Below, piece after piece: positions 58,801 through 61,028 of a stretch of DNA of 64,000 bases; position 1 is the stretch's first letter, and each line of letters starts with the position of its first letter. The notes beneath the pieces were generated by a model, which was not told the DNA's origin, did no database searches, and was given only the letters and a program-made list of their open reading frames with translations. The DNA is taken from positions 11,194,415-11,258,414 of the forward strand of contig JAYGXS010000005.1 in NCBI GenBank assembly GCA_036362985.1, read 5' to 3'. This stretch comes from Ligula intestinalis (Eukaryota > Platyhelminthes > Cestoda > Diphyllobothriidea > Diphyllobothriidae). A program made the position numbers and the translations under genes.

Positions 58801-61028
58801 ACATGCAGCGCGTAGCCCTTGCGGTCGAGGCAGAGCTTATGTCAAATCTCACTTGAGTGGGTCTTGTGCAGCCGTAATCAGTCTTTCCACTAGGCAGTTC
58901 GGTCACTGTTAGCGTGAGGATGTATGGCAACTGTGCGATCTCACGAACTTTTAACCGAACTTCGTCGATCTATTTCTAACAAACTGCCTACGTAGAGTTT
59001 TAATATTGTCTATTGTGCAGCATAATTTCAACATTGTTTAGTCACTTTTGTATGTCAGATTTTGAAGGAGCTTCTTTCTGGTCGCCTTGAAAGAATGCAT
59101 ATCCTCTTCAAGTTTTGTCCTTGAAAAAATGTACCTTTCGGTTTCAAAAAACCTTTTCAATTGCCTAGTAATTTTTAACCTGGCTCACCATTGCACTTGT
59201 ATTCAGGGTTTTCAAAATGTATGCTGAGGAAAATTACACATTACTATATTACAAAGACGTTATACAGTGCTCAGAGCATTTTGTTCTGGATATGGACCAT
59301 GTTGCCTAATTTATAAGGAGCATTAGTACATAAACATACGCCATACTTGATGAATGGACATTTAAAAGTTTTAGAAATATCATATTTGGACGCTTTTTAA
59401 GCCCAAAGGGTGCCCTTTCTTCAAGCGTAAAATTTGCGGAAGATATAATTTGCCACCAATCGAATTCGAGAAAGGACCCCTTCATGCATGTAAAATATTC
59501 TTCAATTGGTACAGGCGATTAAAATCAAGGCGAAAAATACTATCACTTGATTTGCCATTTTTACAGAAGTCAAGTTTTGCGGGTGGCCAGAAAGCAACTC
59601 TGATCTGAATACAATATCTACAGGCTAAGCTTTAAGATGAGTACTAATTCGATCAAACTTTTCCAATCGAAAGCAGATTGAAGAATTCTGGCTGATGCCT
59701 AATGAAATGGAAAATCTACTGTGCACGCATTCAAAATCTGTAATTTGCCAGTGGAGTACGTCCAACAGATTGGTTACTCACCGCAGAGTAAAGAACGTGT
59801 ATGCGTGTCTTGTGCAGATTGTAGGGCAGCCCTCATTAAAGATGCAATCTCGCCCAGGCATCCGCATGCAGTCATATCGCAACGCGATTGGTCCACTAAC
59901 TTGCCCTTTTTCTTTTATTTTTTCTCGGAACTTCCTGTTAACTTTGGACATCAGCGTTTTTCGTGATTCCGCTTTACACTTGACGGCGTTCCTCTCCGCC
60001 TGACTTTGATTTTTTCGCGATGGTTATCAGCCCTAACGATTTTAAATAAAAACCACTCTTTTGCAATGTAGAATGTGCTCATCGCCACTACGCCATTGCT
60101 GTCTACTGTTATATGGTGAAGCCAGCCAAAGGCGTGCCCTCTTTCAGTCTTGTTGCCAGTATTATTACTATTTACCTTTTATCTTTGTTATGTTACGATG
60201 GTCATCTCCATACCACCCAGACCCCTGTGACTGTCTACTTCTTTGTTGCATCCTGGGCTGTAGGGGAAGGTGCTCTAGAAGGCTAACACTGGGATCAGGG
60301 AGAGTGGGGATGCTATAGATAAACATACCCTAACTGTGTTCAACCAGGACCTCAGTTTTGGACCTAGATCTGTTGGTCATTGAGTGTTTACATGTCCAAC
60401 GCCTTACTGTAGAGCCGATAACCCGTTTTCCTGTTGATTGCGATCGGAAGTAGTAACTTCTTTTCGAAGTGTATTCACTGATCGCGTTCTACGGACCACA
60501 CTCATCCGGTTCCTCTTCGGCTCAACCTAGCGACCAATAATTCTACAGAAAGGGAAAACCGACTGTGACTGTTTTGTTCGACCAGCGAACTATCGAACGC
60601 CAATCTAGGGGAACAGTGTTTTGGGAATTTCCTAATCTCGTTAACTCTCTCCCCTCTTTTTTCTCCCTAAAGATGCCCTCTACAAAGCCTTGTCCACGGA
60701 GTATCCCAAACTCGTCAACAGTTATGGTGAATATCGCAGCGAGATGCTGCGTGTTCGACGACGCCTGGAAAGACCGTTCTCCGACACGGCTTCCTCTTCA
60801 GCATCCGTTTCCTCAATATACAGTCTAAACGATCCAACCAGCTGTCCTACCACCGATACAGCAGTAAATGCAGAATCGACTCTACCGCTCATAGACACAA
60901 TATTTGCCCACAAACCTGGCCTTGGGCACCAGCGGACAGACTCCAACGCCTCCTCGGCGTCTGAGTACGATCTCGGCAATGGTGGTGTTCGCTTCCGAAC
61001 CAGCTCCTCCGCCGCCGTAGAGGCCTAA
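7887..61028 (+). CDS. Lysophosphatidylcholine acyltransferase (LPCAT1/2/4 family), 11 exons, about 707 aa
   Basis: The enzyme moves an acyl chain from acyl-CoA to a lysophospholipid, remaking phosphatidylcholine (Lands cycle) at ER or lipid-droplet membranes. I joined 11 exons: 7887-7988, 8029-8593, 17151-17209, 20897-20931, 30680-30734, 36424-36506, 41152-41277, 45592-45835, 47659-47757, 54252-54651, 60673-61028. They sum to 2124 nt with no internal stop; every junction is GT-AG and phase-matched. Visible features are NPFVH near residue 19, a membrane segment about 36-63, the HX4D motif HSSFFD at 135-140, ILVNRDD near 173-179, FPEGTCTNR at 206-214, ITWTWEGPG near 245-253, EIEFLPVY near 270-277, LGLPTTDLSF near 302-311, and a C-terminal part aligning with the EF-hand region of vertebrate LPCAT1 but without a clean DxDxDG loop. 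No KDEL/KKXX-type tail is seen (it ends AAVEA). The subtype is unresolved. Introns are packed with transposons. Confidence 0.93.
7989..8028 (+). other. 40-bp micro-intron of LPCAT
   Basis: It begins GTAACC and ends CTTTTTTAG. Removing it joins LRQFQ to MGLFAV in frame, matching the continuous vertebrate LPCAT sequence. Very short introns near the 5' end of genes are known from flatworms such as schistosomes. Confidence 0.85.
8029..8593 (+). CDS. LPCAT exon 2 (acyltransferase core; residues 35-222)
   Basis: This is the largest conserved exon. It encodes the hydrophobic segment (VLPFRLLGVAIFFTLSF), then APHSSFFDS with the catalytic His135 and Asp140 of the HX4D motif, a PILVNRDDPSSR block, and WPQILIFPEGTCTNRSC (residues about 200-216), nearly identical to the vertebrate motif that binds the glycerophosphate part. 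It ends in phase 1 with a GTACGT donor after INYKQ. Confidence 0.95.
8740..9375 (+). other. Intron 2 sequence, mostly unassigned
   Basis: It holds a short ATC/ACC microsatellite (9107-9155) and a C-rich patch near 9258-9320. No gene or element is recognised. Confidence 0.4.
9107..9155. repeat. (ATC)n/(ACC)n microsatellite
   Basis: A run of ATC units, interrupted by CAGCACCACCACC, continues as ATC and GTC units. Confidence 0.9.
9376..10518. repeat. 240-bp inverted repeat enclosing a PLE-1 fragment
   Basis: The left arm (about 9376-9617) and right arm (about 10275-10518) are near-perfect reverse complements. Shared landmarks are GATATCAATAAAT, TCGCGACAGCTTCTCAGC, CACGTTCCTTGCTG and CCCATACGTTGAC. 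The 0.65-kb centre holds the PLE-1 endonuclease region. PLEs are known to carry long-terminal-like repeats in direct or inverted order, so the arms are probably PLE terminal sequence. Confidence 0.85.
9754..10262 (+). pseudogene. PLE-1 fragment: RT C-terminal part and GIY-YIG endonuclease
   Basis: It contains the AFKGDD and ERTYNAAKLVF blocks of a Penelope-like RT C-terminus. A GIY-YIG-type endonuclease follows: YEFTRTCGCKYSGRTQRQL, EHLPNWFF, SITKHRLDSGHSVD. A frameshift near 10175 moves the final residues (KAAYIRWEKRDLCKQL to a stop at 10262) into another frame. The same blocks appear at 48076-48603 and 52109-52636. At the position where those two copies carry a stop (after YEFT), this copy has arginine. 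The YIG tyrosine-isoleucine is changed to tyrosine-serine. Confidence 0.85.
10520..11400 (+). other. Intron 2 stretch without a recognised gene
   Basis: Around 10975-11075 the bases resemble, in reverse orientation, a patch at 28625-28745 (GTTGTCAAGACGACCCCG and ATGCGTTTTTGCGTA), so a dispersed repeat is present. Nothing else is recognised. Confidence 0.4.
11405..12295 (+). repeat. Two direct copies of an about 180-bp dispersed repeat
   Basis: Copies at about 11490-11660 and 12120-12295 share AAAAGCTCGCCG, GGTCATTGAGTGAG, GGATTACT-ATATGACC, AAAACGGC and GATAAAGGTGG-CTTGAGCATAA. The second copy runs straight into a telomere-like CCCTAA stretch. Confidence 0.75.
12300..12423. repeat. Degenerate telomere-like stretch (CCCTAA-type)
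   Basis: Many spaced and mutated CCCTAAC units are present (TTTTAACCCTAACAG, GTAAACCCTAACTC, GAATCCTAAC), inside intron 2 and not at a contig end. It is probably part of a dispersed repeat, not a telomere. Confidence 0.7.
12429..12454. repeat. (CT)n microsatellite
   Basis: About 13 CT units directly follow the telomere-like stretch. Confidence 0.95.
12480..13565 (+). other. GC-rich intron stretch with a CCG run, no gene recognised
   Basis: A GCCGCC run lies near 13068-13088. The patch GGCGGCCAAGGTCTGC near 12970 recurs near 25010, so part of this is dispersed repeat. Open frames here are low-complexity and do not resemble known proteins. Confidence 0.4.
13575..13765. repeat. Degenerate telomere-like stretch (TTAGGG-type)
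   Basis: Scattered units such as TTAGGATTA, TTAGGGTAGGGCTAGGG and GTTAGGGTTTG occur over about 190 bp. Long open frames across it are artefacts of the repeat. Confidence 0.7.
13790..17150 (+). other. Rest of intron 2, nothing recognised
   Basis: About 3.4 kb of mixed composition. Open frames around 14898-15765 overlap each other in several frames and look non-coding. I see no transposon ends I can name. Confidence 0.35.
17151..17209 (+). CDS. LPCAT exon 3 (residues 223-242)
   Basis: The acceptor GTTGTTTCAG is followed by 59 nt encoding GAFSSGCPVQPTVIRWGNAV after the split Gly codon is joined. This parallels the GAFIPGAPVQPVVLRYPNK block of vertebrate LPCAT1. The donor is GTAAGT, phase 0. 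Confidence 0.92.
17210..19430 (+). other. Intron 3, first part, mostly unassigned
   Basis: Contains a weak TTAGGG-like patch (18400-18475) and a G run near 18530. No gene is recognised. Confidence 0.4.
18400..18475. repeat. Short telomere-like degenerate patch
   Basis: Units such as ATTAGGGTAA, GTTAAGGTCAGGG and GTTAAGGTTGGG occur over 75 bp. Confidence 0.5.
19436..19535 (+). mobile_element. PLE-2 terminal repeat with hammerhead-like core
   Basis: It carries CTGATGA from 19443, an ATCC-GCGAC-GGAT hairpin, then CAAAACGTCAGGCGAATAAA and a CCCAGCGATCG patch before a TCTCCTTCTC run. The same order recurs at 23.8, 24.5, 53.0, 54.0 and 63.7 kb. Here it is solo. Confidence 0.75.
20195..20799 (+). 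mobile_element. hAT-like non-autonomous element (MITE) with telomere-like core, 605 bp
   Basis: The terminal inverted repeats read GGCAGGAGTTTCC on the left and the complement of GGAAACTTCTGCC on the right. The flanks are GCATTTTC (20187-20194) and GTATTTTC (20800-20807), an 8-bp target duplication with one mismatch, as made by hAT-type transposases. The inside holds a TTAGGG-like array (20285-20425) between two direct copies of a TTTCGACAGCGATTCG block. There is no transposase coding. A second, inverted copy lies at 32637-33187. Confidence 0.85.
20285..20425. repeat. Degenerate TTAGGG-like array inside the MITE
   Basis: Clustered units such as GGGTTAGG, GGGTAGGGTAAC, GGTTTAGGGTGAGGG and AAGGGTTAGGGTC. 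It is an internal part of the 605-bp element and is also present, reversed, in the copy at 33000-33110. Confidence 0.85.
20897..20931 (+). CDS. LPCAT exon 4 (35 bp; residues 243-253)
   Basis: The acceptor TTTTATCAAG precedes 35 nt encoding DTITWTWEGPG plus two bases of the next codon. It matches the DTITWTWQGPG block of vertebrate LPCAT1. The donor is GTAAGT, phase 2. Gene finders could easily miss an exon this short. Confidence 0.92.
21105..21600 (+). repeat. Dispersed repeat, inverted partner at about 24545-25110
   Basis: The reverse complement of 24.55-25.1 kb matches here: GACCTC-GATCCC, CACCTCG-CTCC, TGAATCGTGATTC-GCG, CACCACCACC-GCAAAAAGG, and GGAGGGTAATT near the far end. I see no coding and no clear ends. 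Confidence 0.7.
21640..22577 (+). mobile_element. 5'-truncated RTE-B retrotransposon copy
   Basis: It starts within the RT (DYADDIAL near 21706-21730) and runs to the natural 3' end. The ORF 21801-22535 has SFSYLGARLLPNG, RRLRWFGHVLRHPPHEL, RRRGRQLKVWLD and VWRGTVRDIIETG. A single stop near 21770 breaks the frame upstream. The tail AACAAGTACAAGTAAGTA closes it. This is the best-preserved RTE-B 3' half in the window and served as my reference for the family. Confidence 0.88.
22890..23300 (+). repeat. Dispersed repeat, direct partner at about 62700-63175
   Basis: Both share CAAGGCTAGTGTTGAC-GCGTC near the left and GTCCGCCACAA near the right. A GA dinucleotide run (23021-23034) lies here. Unclassified. 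Confidence 0.6.
23455..23530 (+). mobile_element. PLE-2 terminal fragment
   Basis: CCAGCGATCGCATCTTCTTCG then CTTCCTGGTAATCG-TCTATTCGCTTTTGTCAGC resembles the segment just downstream of the hammerhead-like core at 24500-24580. The core itself is missing. Confidence 0.6.
23754..24550 (+). mobile_element. PLE-2 unit: inverted hammerhead-like ends around a GIY-YIG gene
   Basis: The left end (23754-23830, minus orientation) and right end (24440-24550, plus orientation) are inverted copies of the same terminal repeat. On its minus strand the left copy carries GTCGAAACGTCAGGCG. The 0.6-kb centre encodes a GIY-YIG endonuclease. There is no RT, so the unit is non-autonomous or a 5'-truncated insertion primed from both ends. 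Confidence 0.8.
23849..24361 (+). pseudogene. PLE-2 GIY-YIG endonuclease region
   Basis: 170 codons are open. The endonuclease core reads GVVYRICCSCGQSNYVGKT (GIY-YIG-like), then R-KTRIPEHAAAVRR, a VAALLTRPDHKFQ block, ARSNNRISRELLESWF and INKCNDLPNPYS. In PLEs this domain nicks the target DNA. The conserved Glu expected downstream (ELLESWF) is present. The frame is intact, but no RT is attached and no start is convincing, so I treat it as the detached 3' end of an element. Confidence 0.85.
24551..25110 (-). repeat. Inverted partner of the 21.1-21.6 kb repeat
   Basis: Matches 21105-21600 in reverse complement over several hundred bases with gaps. GGTGGTGGTCGTGGTGAG near 24645 corresponds to CCACCACCACCGC near 21500. 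It adjoins the PLE-2 right end. Confidence 0.7.
25110..27170 (+). other. Intron 4 stretch without a recognised gene
   Basis: About 2 kb with only short, unconvincing open frames. No nameable repeat is seen. Confidence 0.35.
27180..27265 (+). repeat. Possible tRNA-headed SINE fragment
   Basis: CCCCGTAGCTCAGTTGTTTAG resembles a tRNA A box. The B-box part (GTGGTTAAAAATCCCC) is poor. No body like the other SINEs follows. Low confidence. Confidence 0.3.
27341..27413. repeat. Small palindromic element with 19-bp arms
   Basis: GTTGTAACTTAACATACTA (27341-27359) is the reverse complement of TAGTATGTTAAGTTACAAC (27395-27413). The 35-bp loop is not repetitive. Could be a small MITE or a cruciform. Confidence 0.8.
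27612..27832. repeat. About 95-bp-arm imperfect hairpin
   Basis: The left arm has TTTGCTGATGTTTCGGAC, CAAAACGGATACTGAC and AGCAGTTTAAAGTTGCGG. The right arm has the complements in reverse order. The arms meet around 27707-27735. It sits beside a PLE-like hammerhead end, so it may be part of the same insertion. Confidence 0.8.
27850..27955 (-). mobile_element. Diverged PLE-type end with hammerhead-like core
   Basis: On the minus strand: CTGACAATGGGCTCC-TGCA-GGAGCTCGAAAGCTCAGGC, then TAATAGAATTATGATTCC and a TTCTTCTTCTC run. Compared with PLE-2, stem II is different in sequence but still pairs (GCTCC with GGAGC), and the GAAA and CAGGC parts are kept. Confidence 0.7.
27960..28050. repeat. Near-perfect 41-bp hairpin
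   Basis: Arms 27960-28000 and 28010-28050 are complementary with one mismatch, loop 9 nt (CAGCTAGAA). It directly precedes the HTH-like coding remnant. A recent inverted duplication or transposon end is likely. Confidence 0.9.
28055..28392 (+). pseudogene. Helix-turn-helix-like coding remnant, possibly from a transposase
   Basis: Two overlapping frames hold a plausible DNA-binding region: IPLKRIGEALNLSIRQSKEL, then after a -1 shift near 28150 SKNENYERDFKTAYEEKR, EIVQKLGILQ and QSTVSRIMKR. The QSTVSRI pattern is typical of helix-turn-helix domains, including those of Tc1/mariner-type transposases. No catalytic region follows. It might instead be a fragment of a host gene; I cannot tell. Confidence 0.45.
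28472..28537. repeat. Three tandem 22-bp units
   Basis: Units have the form AATGCATACAGGGGTCTATATA with one or two changes each. A partial fourth unit in disturbed form follows. Confidence 0.9.
28600..28800 (+). repeat. Dispersed repeat fragment
   Basis: The part from GTTGTCAAGACGACC to TGCGTTTTTGCGTACG reappears reversed near 10975-11075. Its middle (ACAAAGATAAACAGCCAG-CTATGCGT) resembles 46850-46880. Unclassified. Confidence 0.5.
29262..29641 (+). repeat. tRNA-headed SINE flanked by about 90-bp direct repeats
   Basis: The SINE (about 29385-29550) has an A-box-like TCTTTGGTTAGGCCGG, a B-box-like GCGAGTTCGAGGCTCGG, then a body GGCATGACTGGCTGACAACGG. It is flanked by two diverged direct repeats (29262-29363 and 29553-29641) sharing TATCACT-CCGCCTT, CTCTA-C-GATCG and ATCTGCCACT. 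The SINE body matches those at 42 and 45 kb. Confidence 0.7.
29612..30188 (+). mobile_element. AT-rich non-autonomous element, copy of the 34.9-kb family
   Basis: It shares the order of blocks with 34881-35535 and 59072-59595: a CTTGTA-TTT-GGT stretch near the left, CATTCAAGGTTTTCAAA, GATATGGAACAT near the middle, and TTCGAATGTAAAATTTG-GAA near the right. The ends (CTGATCGATG and CCGATCAG) look like weakened inverted repeats. No coding. Confidence 0.6.
30680..30734 (+). CDS. LPCAT exon 5 (55 bp; residues 254-272)
   Basis: The acceptor GCCGTGCAG precedes 55 nt encoding VSIFLATLLQPHNPVEIE after the split Val codon is joined. It parallels the LEILWLTLCQFHNQVEIE region of vertebrate LPCAT1. The donor is GTGAGT, phase 0, and runs in frame into FLPVY of exon 6. 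It is only 120 bp from the assembly gap. Confidence 0.88.
30855..31254. other. Assembly gap (400 N) between poly-G runs
   Basis: Exactly 400 N flanked by runs of 14-15 G. The size is probably estimated. It lies in intron 5 and removes no LPCAT exon, since exons 5 and 6 join in phase. Confidence 0.95.
31435..31990. repeat. Trinucleotide-repeat field (ACT/TAC type)
   Basis: Dense ACT, ATT and ACG triplets culminate in about 17 ACT units at 31804-31854, with another short run near 31955-31977. It creates spurious valine- or threonine-rich open frames on both strands. Confidence 0.9.
32637..33187 (-). mobile_element. Second hAT-like MITE copy, 551 bp, with perfect 8-bp target duplication
   Basis: Bounded by GGCAGGAG and CTCCTGCC, flanked on both sides by CAAAATTC (32629-32636 and 33188-33195). 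Relative to the copy at 20195-20799 it is reversed: the core here reads CCCTAA-type (33000-33110). Shared blocks include GGGCGCGTAAATCGAAAAAGG and AAAGTCGTAAAATTTTGTTG-like ends. No transposase is encoded. Confidence 0.88.
33225..33335 (+). mobile_element. PLE-2 GIY-YIG fragment
   Basis: GAGTCATG-T-ACA-GG-CCCAGTCTGTAAACAAGTGCAACGACTT matches 24108-24150, and ATTTAGCCAAAGC matches the following part. About 110 bp survives. It adjoins the hAT-like MITE. Confidence 0.75.
33945..33969. repeat. (CT)n microsatellite
   Basis: About 11 CT units in intron 5. Confidence 0.9.
34881..35535 (+). mobile_element. 655-bp TIR element, AT-rich, non-autonomous
   Basis: Perfect 16-bp terminal inverted repeats: CTGACCGCTAACAAAA at the left, its complement ending GTCAG at 35535. 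The interior is AT-rich and non-coding. Related copies lie near 29612-30188, 55720-55890 (partial) and 59072-59595. I see no clear target duplication, so the superfamily is open. Confidence 0.8.
36424..36506 (+). CDS. LPCAT exon 6 (residues 273-300)
   Basis: The acceptor CTGCCCTAG precedes 83 nt encoding FLPVYVPSEEEQADPQMYA and NVRAIMAK, matching the EFLPVYSPSEEE and Y-NVRR-MA blocks of vertebrate LPCATs. The donor is GTAAGA, phase 2. Confidence 0.93.
36510..37860 (+). other. Intron 6, first part, nothing recognised
   Basis: No gene-like frame or named repeat is visible. Confidence 0.35.
37870..38170 (+). pseudogene. PLE-3 GIY-YIG endonuclease relic
   Basis: One frame gives FGQTTKSLPTRIHEHQLLLKR, VQIAMHILETCN. 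After a shift near 38045 another frame gives ATKKYREFLEAMQLD and CINTHANL. Together these follow the order of PLE GIY-YIG domains (YxGxT-R-L-TR-EH, IA-H-LE, REFLEAW, IN-H-DL). It is too diverged to belong to PLE-1 or PLE-2. Confidence 0.7.
38170..38885 (+). other. Intron 6 stretch, nothing recognised
   Basis: May include decayed PLE-3 sequence at its left edge. No feature can be supported. Confidence 0.3.
38886..39292 (+). mobile_element. Shrunken mariner-type transposon with a CAGGGTGTCCC-type end
   Basis: The right end, read inward, is CAGGGTGTCCCACAAAAATGC. The left end is CAGGATGTTCCCCAAAAATGC. ATACA and AAATTGTA-type subterminal bases are mirrored for about 70 bp. TA follows the right end, while the left flank is TG, so the target duplication is mutated or absent. 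The centre holds the last part of a transposase. Most of the coding region has been deleted. Confidence 0.75.
39035..39169 (+). pseudogene. Mariner-type transposase C-terminal remnant
   Basis: The frame gives ELREAIEHECTRIPRE, a stop, then IPGVRDCIASRCHQCHN and HEHQFEYIQ before a natural stop. This fits the end of IS630-Tc1-mariner proteins (LR-I--E---IP-E, R---C------G-FEH). The catalytic DDE/D region is missing. Confidence 0.7.
39370..39452 (-). mobile_element. Decayed PLE-type terminal repeat
   Basis: ATTGGAATCATAG-TTTTATT followed by an AACTC-TTGT-GAGAGTTC hairpin resembles the 27850-27955 end (GGAATCATAATTCTATTAG, GAGCTC-TGCA-GGAGC). The GAAA element is altered. Confidence 0.45.
39460..40460 (+). 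other. Intron 6 stretch, nothing recognised
   Basis: A weak TTAACC/AACCCC patch lies near 40365-40380. No gene. Confidence 0.35.
40465..40635. mobile_element. 171-bp pogo/Tc1-like MITE
   Basis: Near-perfect inverted ends CAGTGGAGTCCGGTTAATGTGGAC, flanked by TA on both sides (40463-40464, 40636-40637), as expected for Tc1/mariner/pogo-type insertion. The interior holds two direct copies of a TGGACAGTTGGCC-GGAACGGA block. No coding. Confidence 0.92.
41152..41277 (+). CDS. LPCAT exon 7 (residues 300-342)
   Basis: The acceptor TTCTTTCACCAG precedes 126 nt encoding ALGLPTTDLSFDDCRRI, then AAQLNLP and MEYGRLTRLL. It parallels the ALGVSVTDYTFEDC, AEGQLRLP and LEFARLVRGL blocks of vertebrate LPCAT1. 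The donor is GTAAGT, phase 2. Confidence 0.95.
41280..41810 (+). other. Intron 7, first part, AT-rich, nothing recognised
   Basis: No gene or nameable repeat seen. Confidence 0.35.
41812..42473. mobile_element. 0.66-kb inverted-repeat unit containing two SINE copies
   Basis: Left arm CATTGATTAATGTTCAC-CTGACCGCTAACGGAA, right arm the near-complement TCTGTTAGCGGTTGAG-GAATGTTCATCAATG. The end sequence CTGACCGCTAAC equals that of the 34.9-kb element, but the interior differs. It contains a SINE body at 41905-42035 and a fuller SINE at 42225-42385, both minus strand. Confidence 0.65.
42225..42385 (-). repeat. tRNA-headed SINE
   Basis: On the minus strand: A-box-like CTCAATGGTTAGGCCG, B-box-like GCGAGTTCGAGACTCGG, then GTATGACTGGCTGACGACGG and a GGCATTCGAGTATTCCTTGTC tail region. 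Pol III-type internal promoter arrangement. Confidence 0.8.
42495..42690 (+). repeat. tRNA-headed SINE, plus orientation
   Basis: CTCAATGGTTGAGGCG (A box-like), GCGAATTCGAGGCTCGGG (B box-like), body TATTACTGGCTGACGATGAC, then CCATTCCAGTCTCCCTTGCC. Same family as 42225-42385, about 100 bp away and inverted. Confidence 0.8.
42780..42900 (-). mobile_element. Diverged PLE-type terminal repeat
   Basis: On the minus strand: CCTGACGATGTGTTCTTGTG, AAAGAGCAGACTAATTAAC, TTGTCTCAACAATCGCATC, TTCTTCTG. This follows PLE-2 order (CTGATGA, GAAA-CAG-C-AATAAAC, TTGTCCCAGCGATCG, TTCTTCTTC), but stem II no longer pairs well. Confidence 0.55.
43140..43330 (-). pseudogene. PLE-2 GIY-YIG fragment
   Basis: On the minus strand: SKLEWLSTRNN, SQIAAHSRGSGHILKFANDEIL, RRDNRMGR. 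It lines up with VAALLTRPDHKFQSDEAEIL and ARSNNRISRE of the 23.8-kb copy. Confidence 0.7.
43500..45000 (+). other. Intron 7 stretch, nothing recognised
   Basis: Short open frames on both strands show no resemblance. A GCCT run lies near 44858-44875. Confidence 0.35.
45003..45180 (+). repeat. tRNA-headed SINE, second subfamily
   Basis: GGGTCTGTGGCTCAGTGGTAGA (A box), GGGTTTGAATCTC (B box), then TAGGACTGGTTGATGATGGC and GCAGAAATGGCCAC, matching the central region of the other SINEs. The head is not a functional tRNA: the acceptor ends do not pair. Confidence 0.75.
45592..45835 (+). CDS. LPCAT exon 8 (residues 342-423)
   Basis: The acceptor TTCCTCTTACAG precedes 244 nt, open throughout, in the phase left by exon 7. 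It includes KQSRLLRITNRLREIAEATR and ALANLESIFLYNGRPDEKAV. The latter fits the LEDMFSLFDESGSGEVDL EF-hand stretch of LPCAT1, but acidic calcium ligands are mostly lost. The donor is GTGCCT (phase 0), a weaker site than the others; the CT-rich run just beyond is intronic. Confidence 0.8.
45850..47640 (+). other. Intron 8, nothing recognised
   Basis: An open frame from 45681 to 46508 runs through exon 8 in a different frame and on into the intron; it has no resemblance. A GT run lies near 46041-46055. Confidence 0.4.
47659..47757 (+). CDS. LPCAT exon 9 (residues 424-456)
   Basis: The acceptor TCTGCGTCCAG precedes 99 nt encoding QPDLRVLVVHLCLLM and APLQALRLAFQ. It matches VDLRECVVALSVVC and TLDTIQLAFK of vertebrate LPCAT1, the helix after the first EF-hand loop. 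The donor is GTGAGT, phase 0. Confidence 0.9.
48076..48603 (-). pseudogene. PLE-1 copy A: RT tail and GIY-YIG endonuclease
   Basis: Two open pieces, 48603-48367 (FKGDKVLNSIKRCL, ERTYYAAELIV, LHPTSNCVNEFT) and 48333-48076 (AARAKEHLPSWLFK, SITEHLLNTGHSVD, LCKQLEHVVNLTLPW), are separated by a TGA after NEFT. Between them CGCNYIGRTQ gives the YIG motif. The 52-kb copy has the same TGA. Confidence 0.85.
48740..49276 (-). pseudogene. PLE-1 copy A reverse-transcriptase core
   Basis: 178 codons with SLDVESLFTNVPLDETID (catalytic Asp in the SLDVESL block), DGVAMGSPLGPTFADKFM near 60-77, YRRYVDN at 94-100, and KLHPKIKFT and LSFLDVHL beyond. The YVDD box of Penelope-like RTs reads YVDN here, so one catalytic aspartate is lost. 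The frame opens upstream into NKHDKCM and closes in a shifted tail. Confidence 0.88.
49761..51867 (-). other. AT-rich 5' region of PLE-1 copy A or separate repeat
   Basis: No protein-like frame stands out. A patch at about 51350-51660 (CATTTTTTG-GAAAAAC, TTGTTTCTGAAAATAA) recurs in the same orientation at about 58000-58270, upstream of PLE-1 copy D. That shared layout suggests non-coding leader sequence belonging to the element. Confidence 0.5.
51868..52895 (-). mobile_element. PLE-1 copy B, truncated
   Basis: Its 3' 830 bp repeats 47846-48660 with few changes. Upstream, homology to RT breaks off near 52895. It contains the RT tail and the GIY-YIG gene. Confidence 0.88.
52109..52636 (-). pseudogene. 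PLE-1 copy B: RT tail and GIY-YIG endonuclease
   Basis: Pieces 52636-52400 (FKGDNVLNTIKRCL, ERTYYASELIF, LHPTSNCVYEFT) and 52360-52109 (AARAKEHLPSWLFK, ITEHLLNTGHSVD, LCKQLEHVV) are split by the same in-frame TGA as copy A. The YIG motif (CNYIGRTQR) is present between them. Confidence 0.85.
52955..54020 (-). mobile_element. PLE-2 unit: inverted hammerhead-like ends around a GIY-YIG relic
   Basis: The left end (52955-53035, minus) carries CTGATGATGAATC-AGCGACGGATCTCGAAAC on its minus strand. The right end (53935-54020, plus) is decayed (CTGGCGAAGAATCC, GTCAAAACGTCAGGC). The coding part between them reads minus, opposite to the 23.8-kb unit. Both units share TGTCCTATAAATACTGCAAA just inside the right end. 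Confidence 0.78.
53149..53708 (-). pseudogene. PLE-2 GIY-YIG endonuclease relic
   Basis: On the minus strand: RQETQGVVYRTRSSRGKRNY, VGETGRFLKKRIAEHAAAVR in one frame, and after shifts INKIKDLPNQYSALRLNFAQ. It aligns with the 23849-24361 copy. Frameshifts lie in the middle part. Confidence 0.8.
54252..54651 (+). CDS. LPCAT exon 10 (residues 457-590)
   Basis: The acceptor GTGTTTAAAG precedes 400 nt. It opens with VYNRTAS, which joins to LAFQ of exon 9 as LAFKMYG does in LPCAT1. A Ser/Ala-rich insert follows, then DLADWAIASEDVESLLQSAY and KPKETRSLLKKH, which fit the DLSCILKTALGVAELTVTDLF region (second EF-hand). The rest is acidic and low-complexity, longer than in vertebrates. The donor is GTAAGA, phase 1. 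Confidence 0.85.
54660..56370 (+). other. Intron 10, first part, mostly unassigned
   Basis: A short dispersed patch at 54770-54820 (CTTACGTAGGGTTTTAATGTT, GTGCAGCAT-ATTT) recurs near 58985-59040. A partial copy of the 34.9-kb TIR family lies near 55720-55890. No gene. Confidence 0.45.
56380..57010 (-). pseudogene. PLE-1-like copy D, strongly decayed
   Basis: On the minus strand, fragments spread over frames read KRNLLLCLFNRITK, LPRFKGEHVFNVIKRRLRFT, IERTCAASKLL, ILPMHT and CRCKYIGHT. The order is that of the PLE-1 RT tail and YIG motif. Many stops; dead. Confidence 0.72.
57010..58700 (-). other. AT-rich stretch upstream of PLE copy D
   Basis: No coding. About 58000-58270 resembles 51350-51660. 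Probably PLE leader sequence or a dispersed AT-rich repeat. Confidence 0.45.
58700..59070 (+). other. Intron 10 stretch with one dispersed patch
   Basis: Only the 58985-59040 match to 54770-54820 is recognised. Confidence 0.4.
59072..59595 (+). mobile_element. AT-rich non-autonomous element, copy of the 34.9-kb family
   Basis: The ends CTTTCTGGTCGCC and GGTGGCCAGAAAG are imperfect inverted repeats. Internal GATATGGACCATG, TTTGTA-TTCAGGGTTTTCAAAA and AAGCGTAAAATTTGCGGAAGA match the 29.6 and 34.9 kb copies. Confidence 0.65.
59600..60670 (+). other. Last part of intron 10, nothing recognised
   Basis: Short frames only. It ends in a pyrimidine-rich tract (CTCTCCCCTCTTTTTTCTCC) leading to the exon 11 acceptor. 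Confidence 0.4.
60673..61028 (+). CDS. LPCAT exon 11 (residues 590-707 and stop)
   Basis: The acceptor TCCCTAAAG joins in phase 1 to exon 10, giving DALYKALSTEYPKLVNSYGE. This fits the FHRFAEMYPAFAEEYLYP end of the LPCAT1 EF-hand region. After RVRRRLERPF comes a Ser/Thr-rich tail with no known domain, ending SSAAVEA at a TAA. No ER-retrieval signal is visible. Confidence 0.85.
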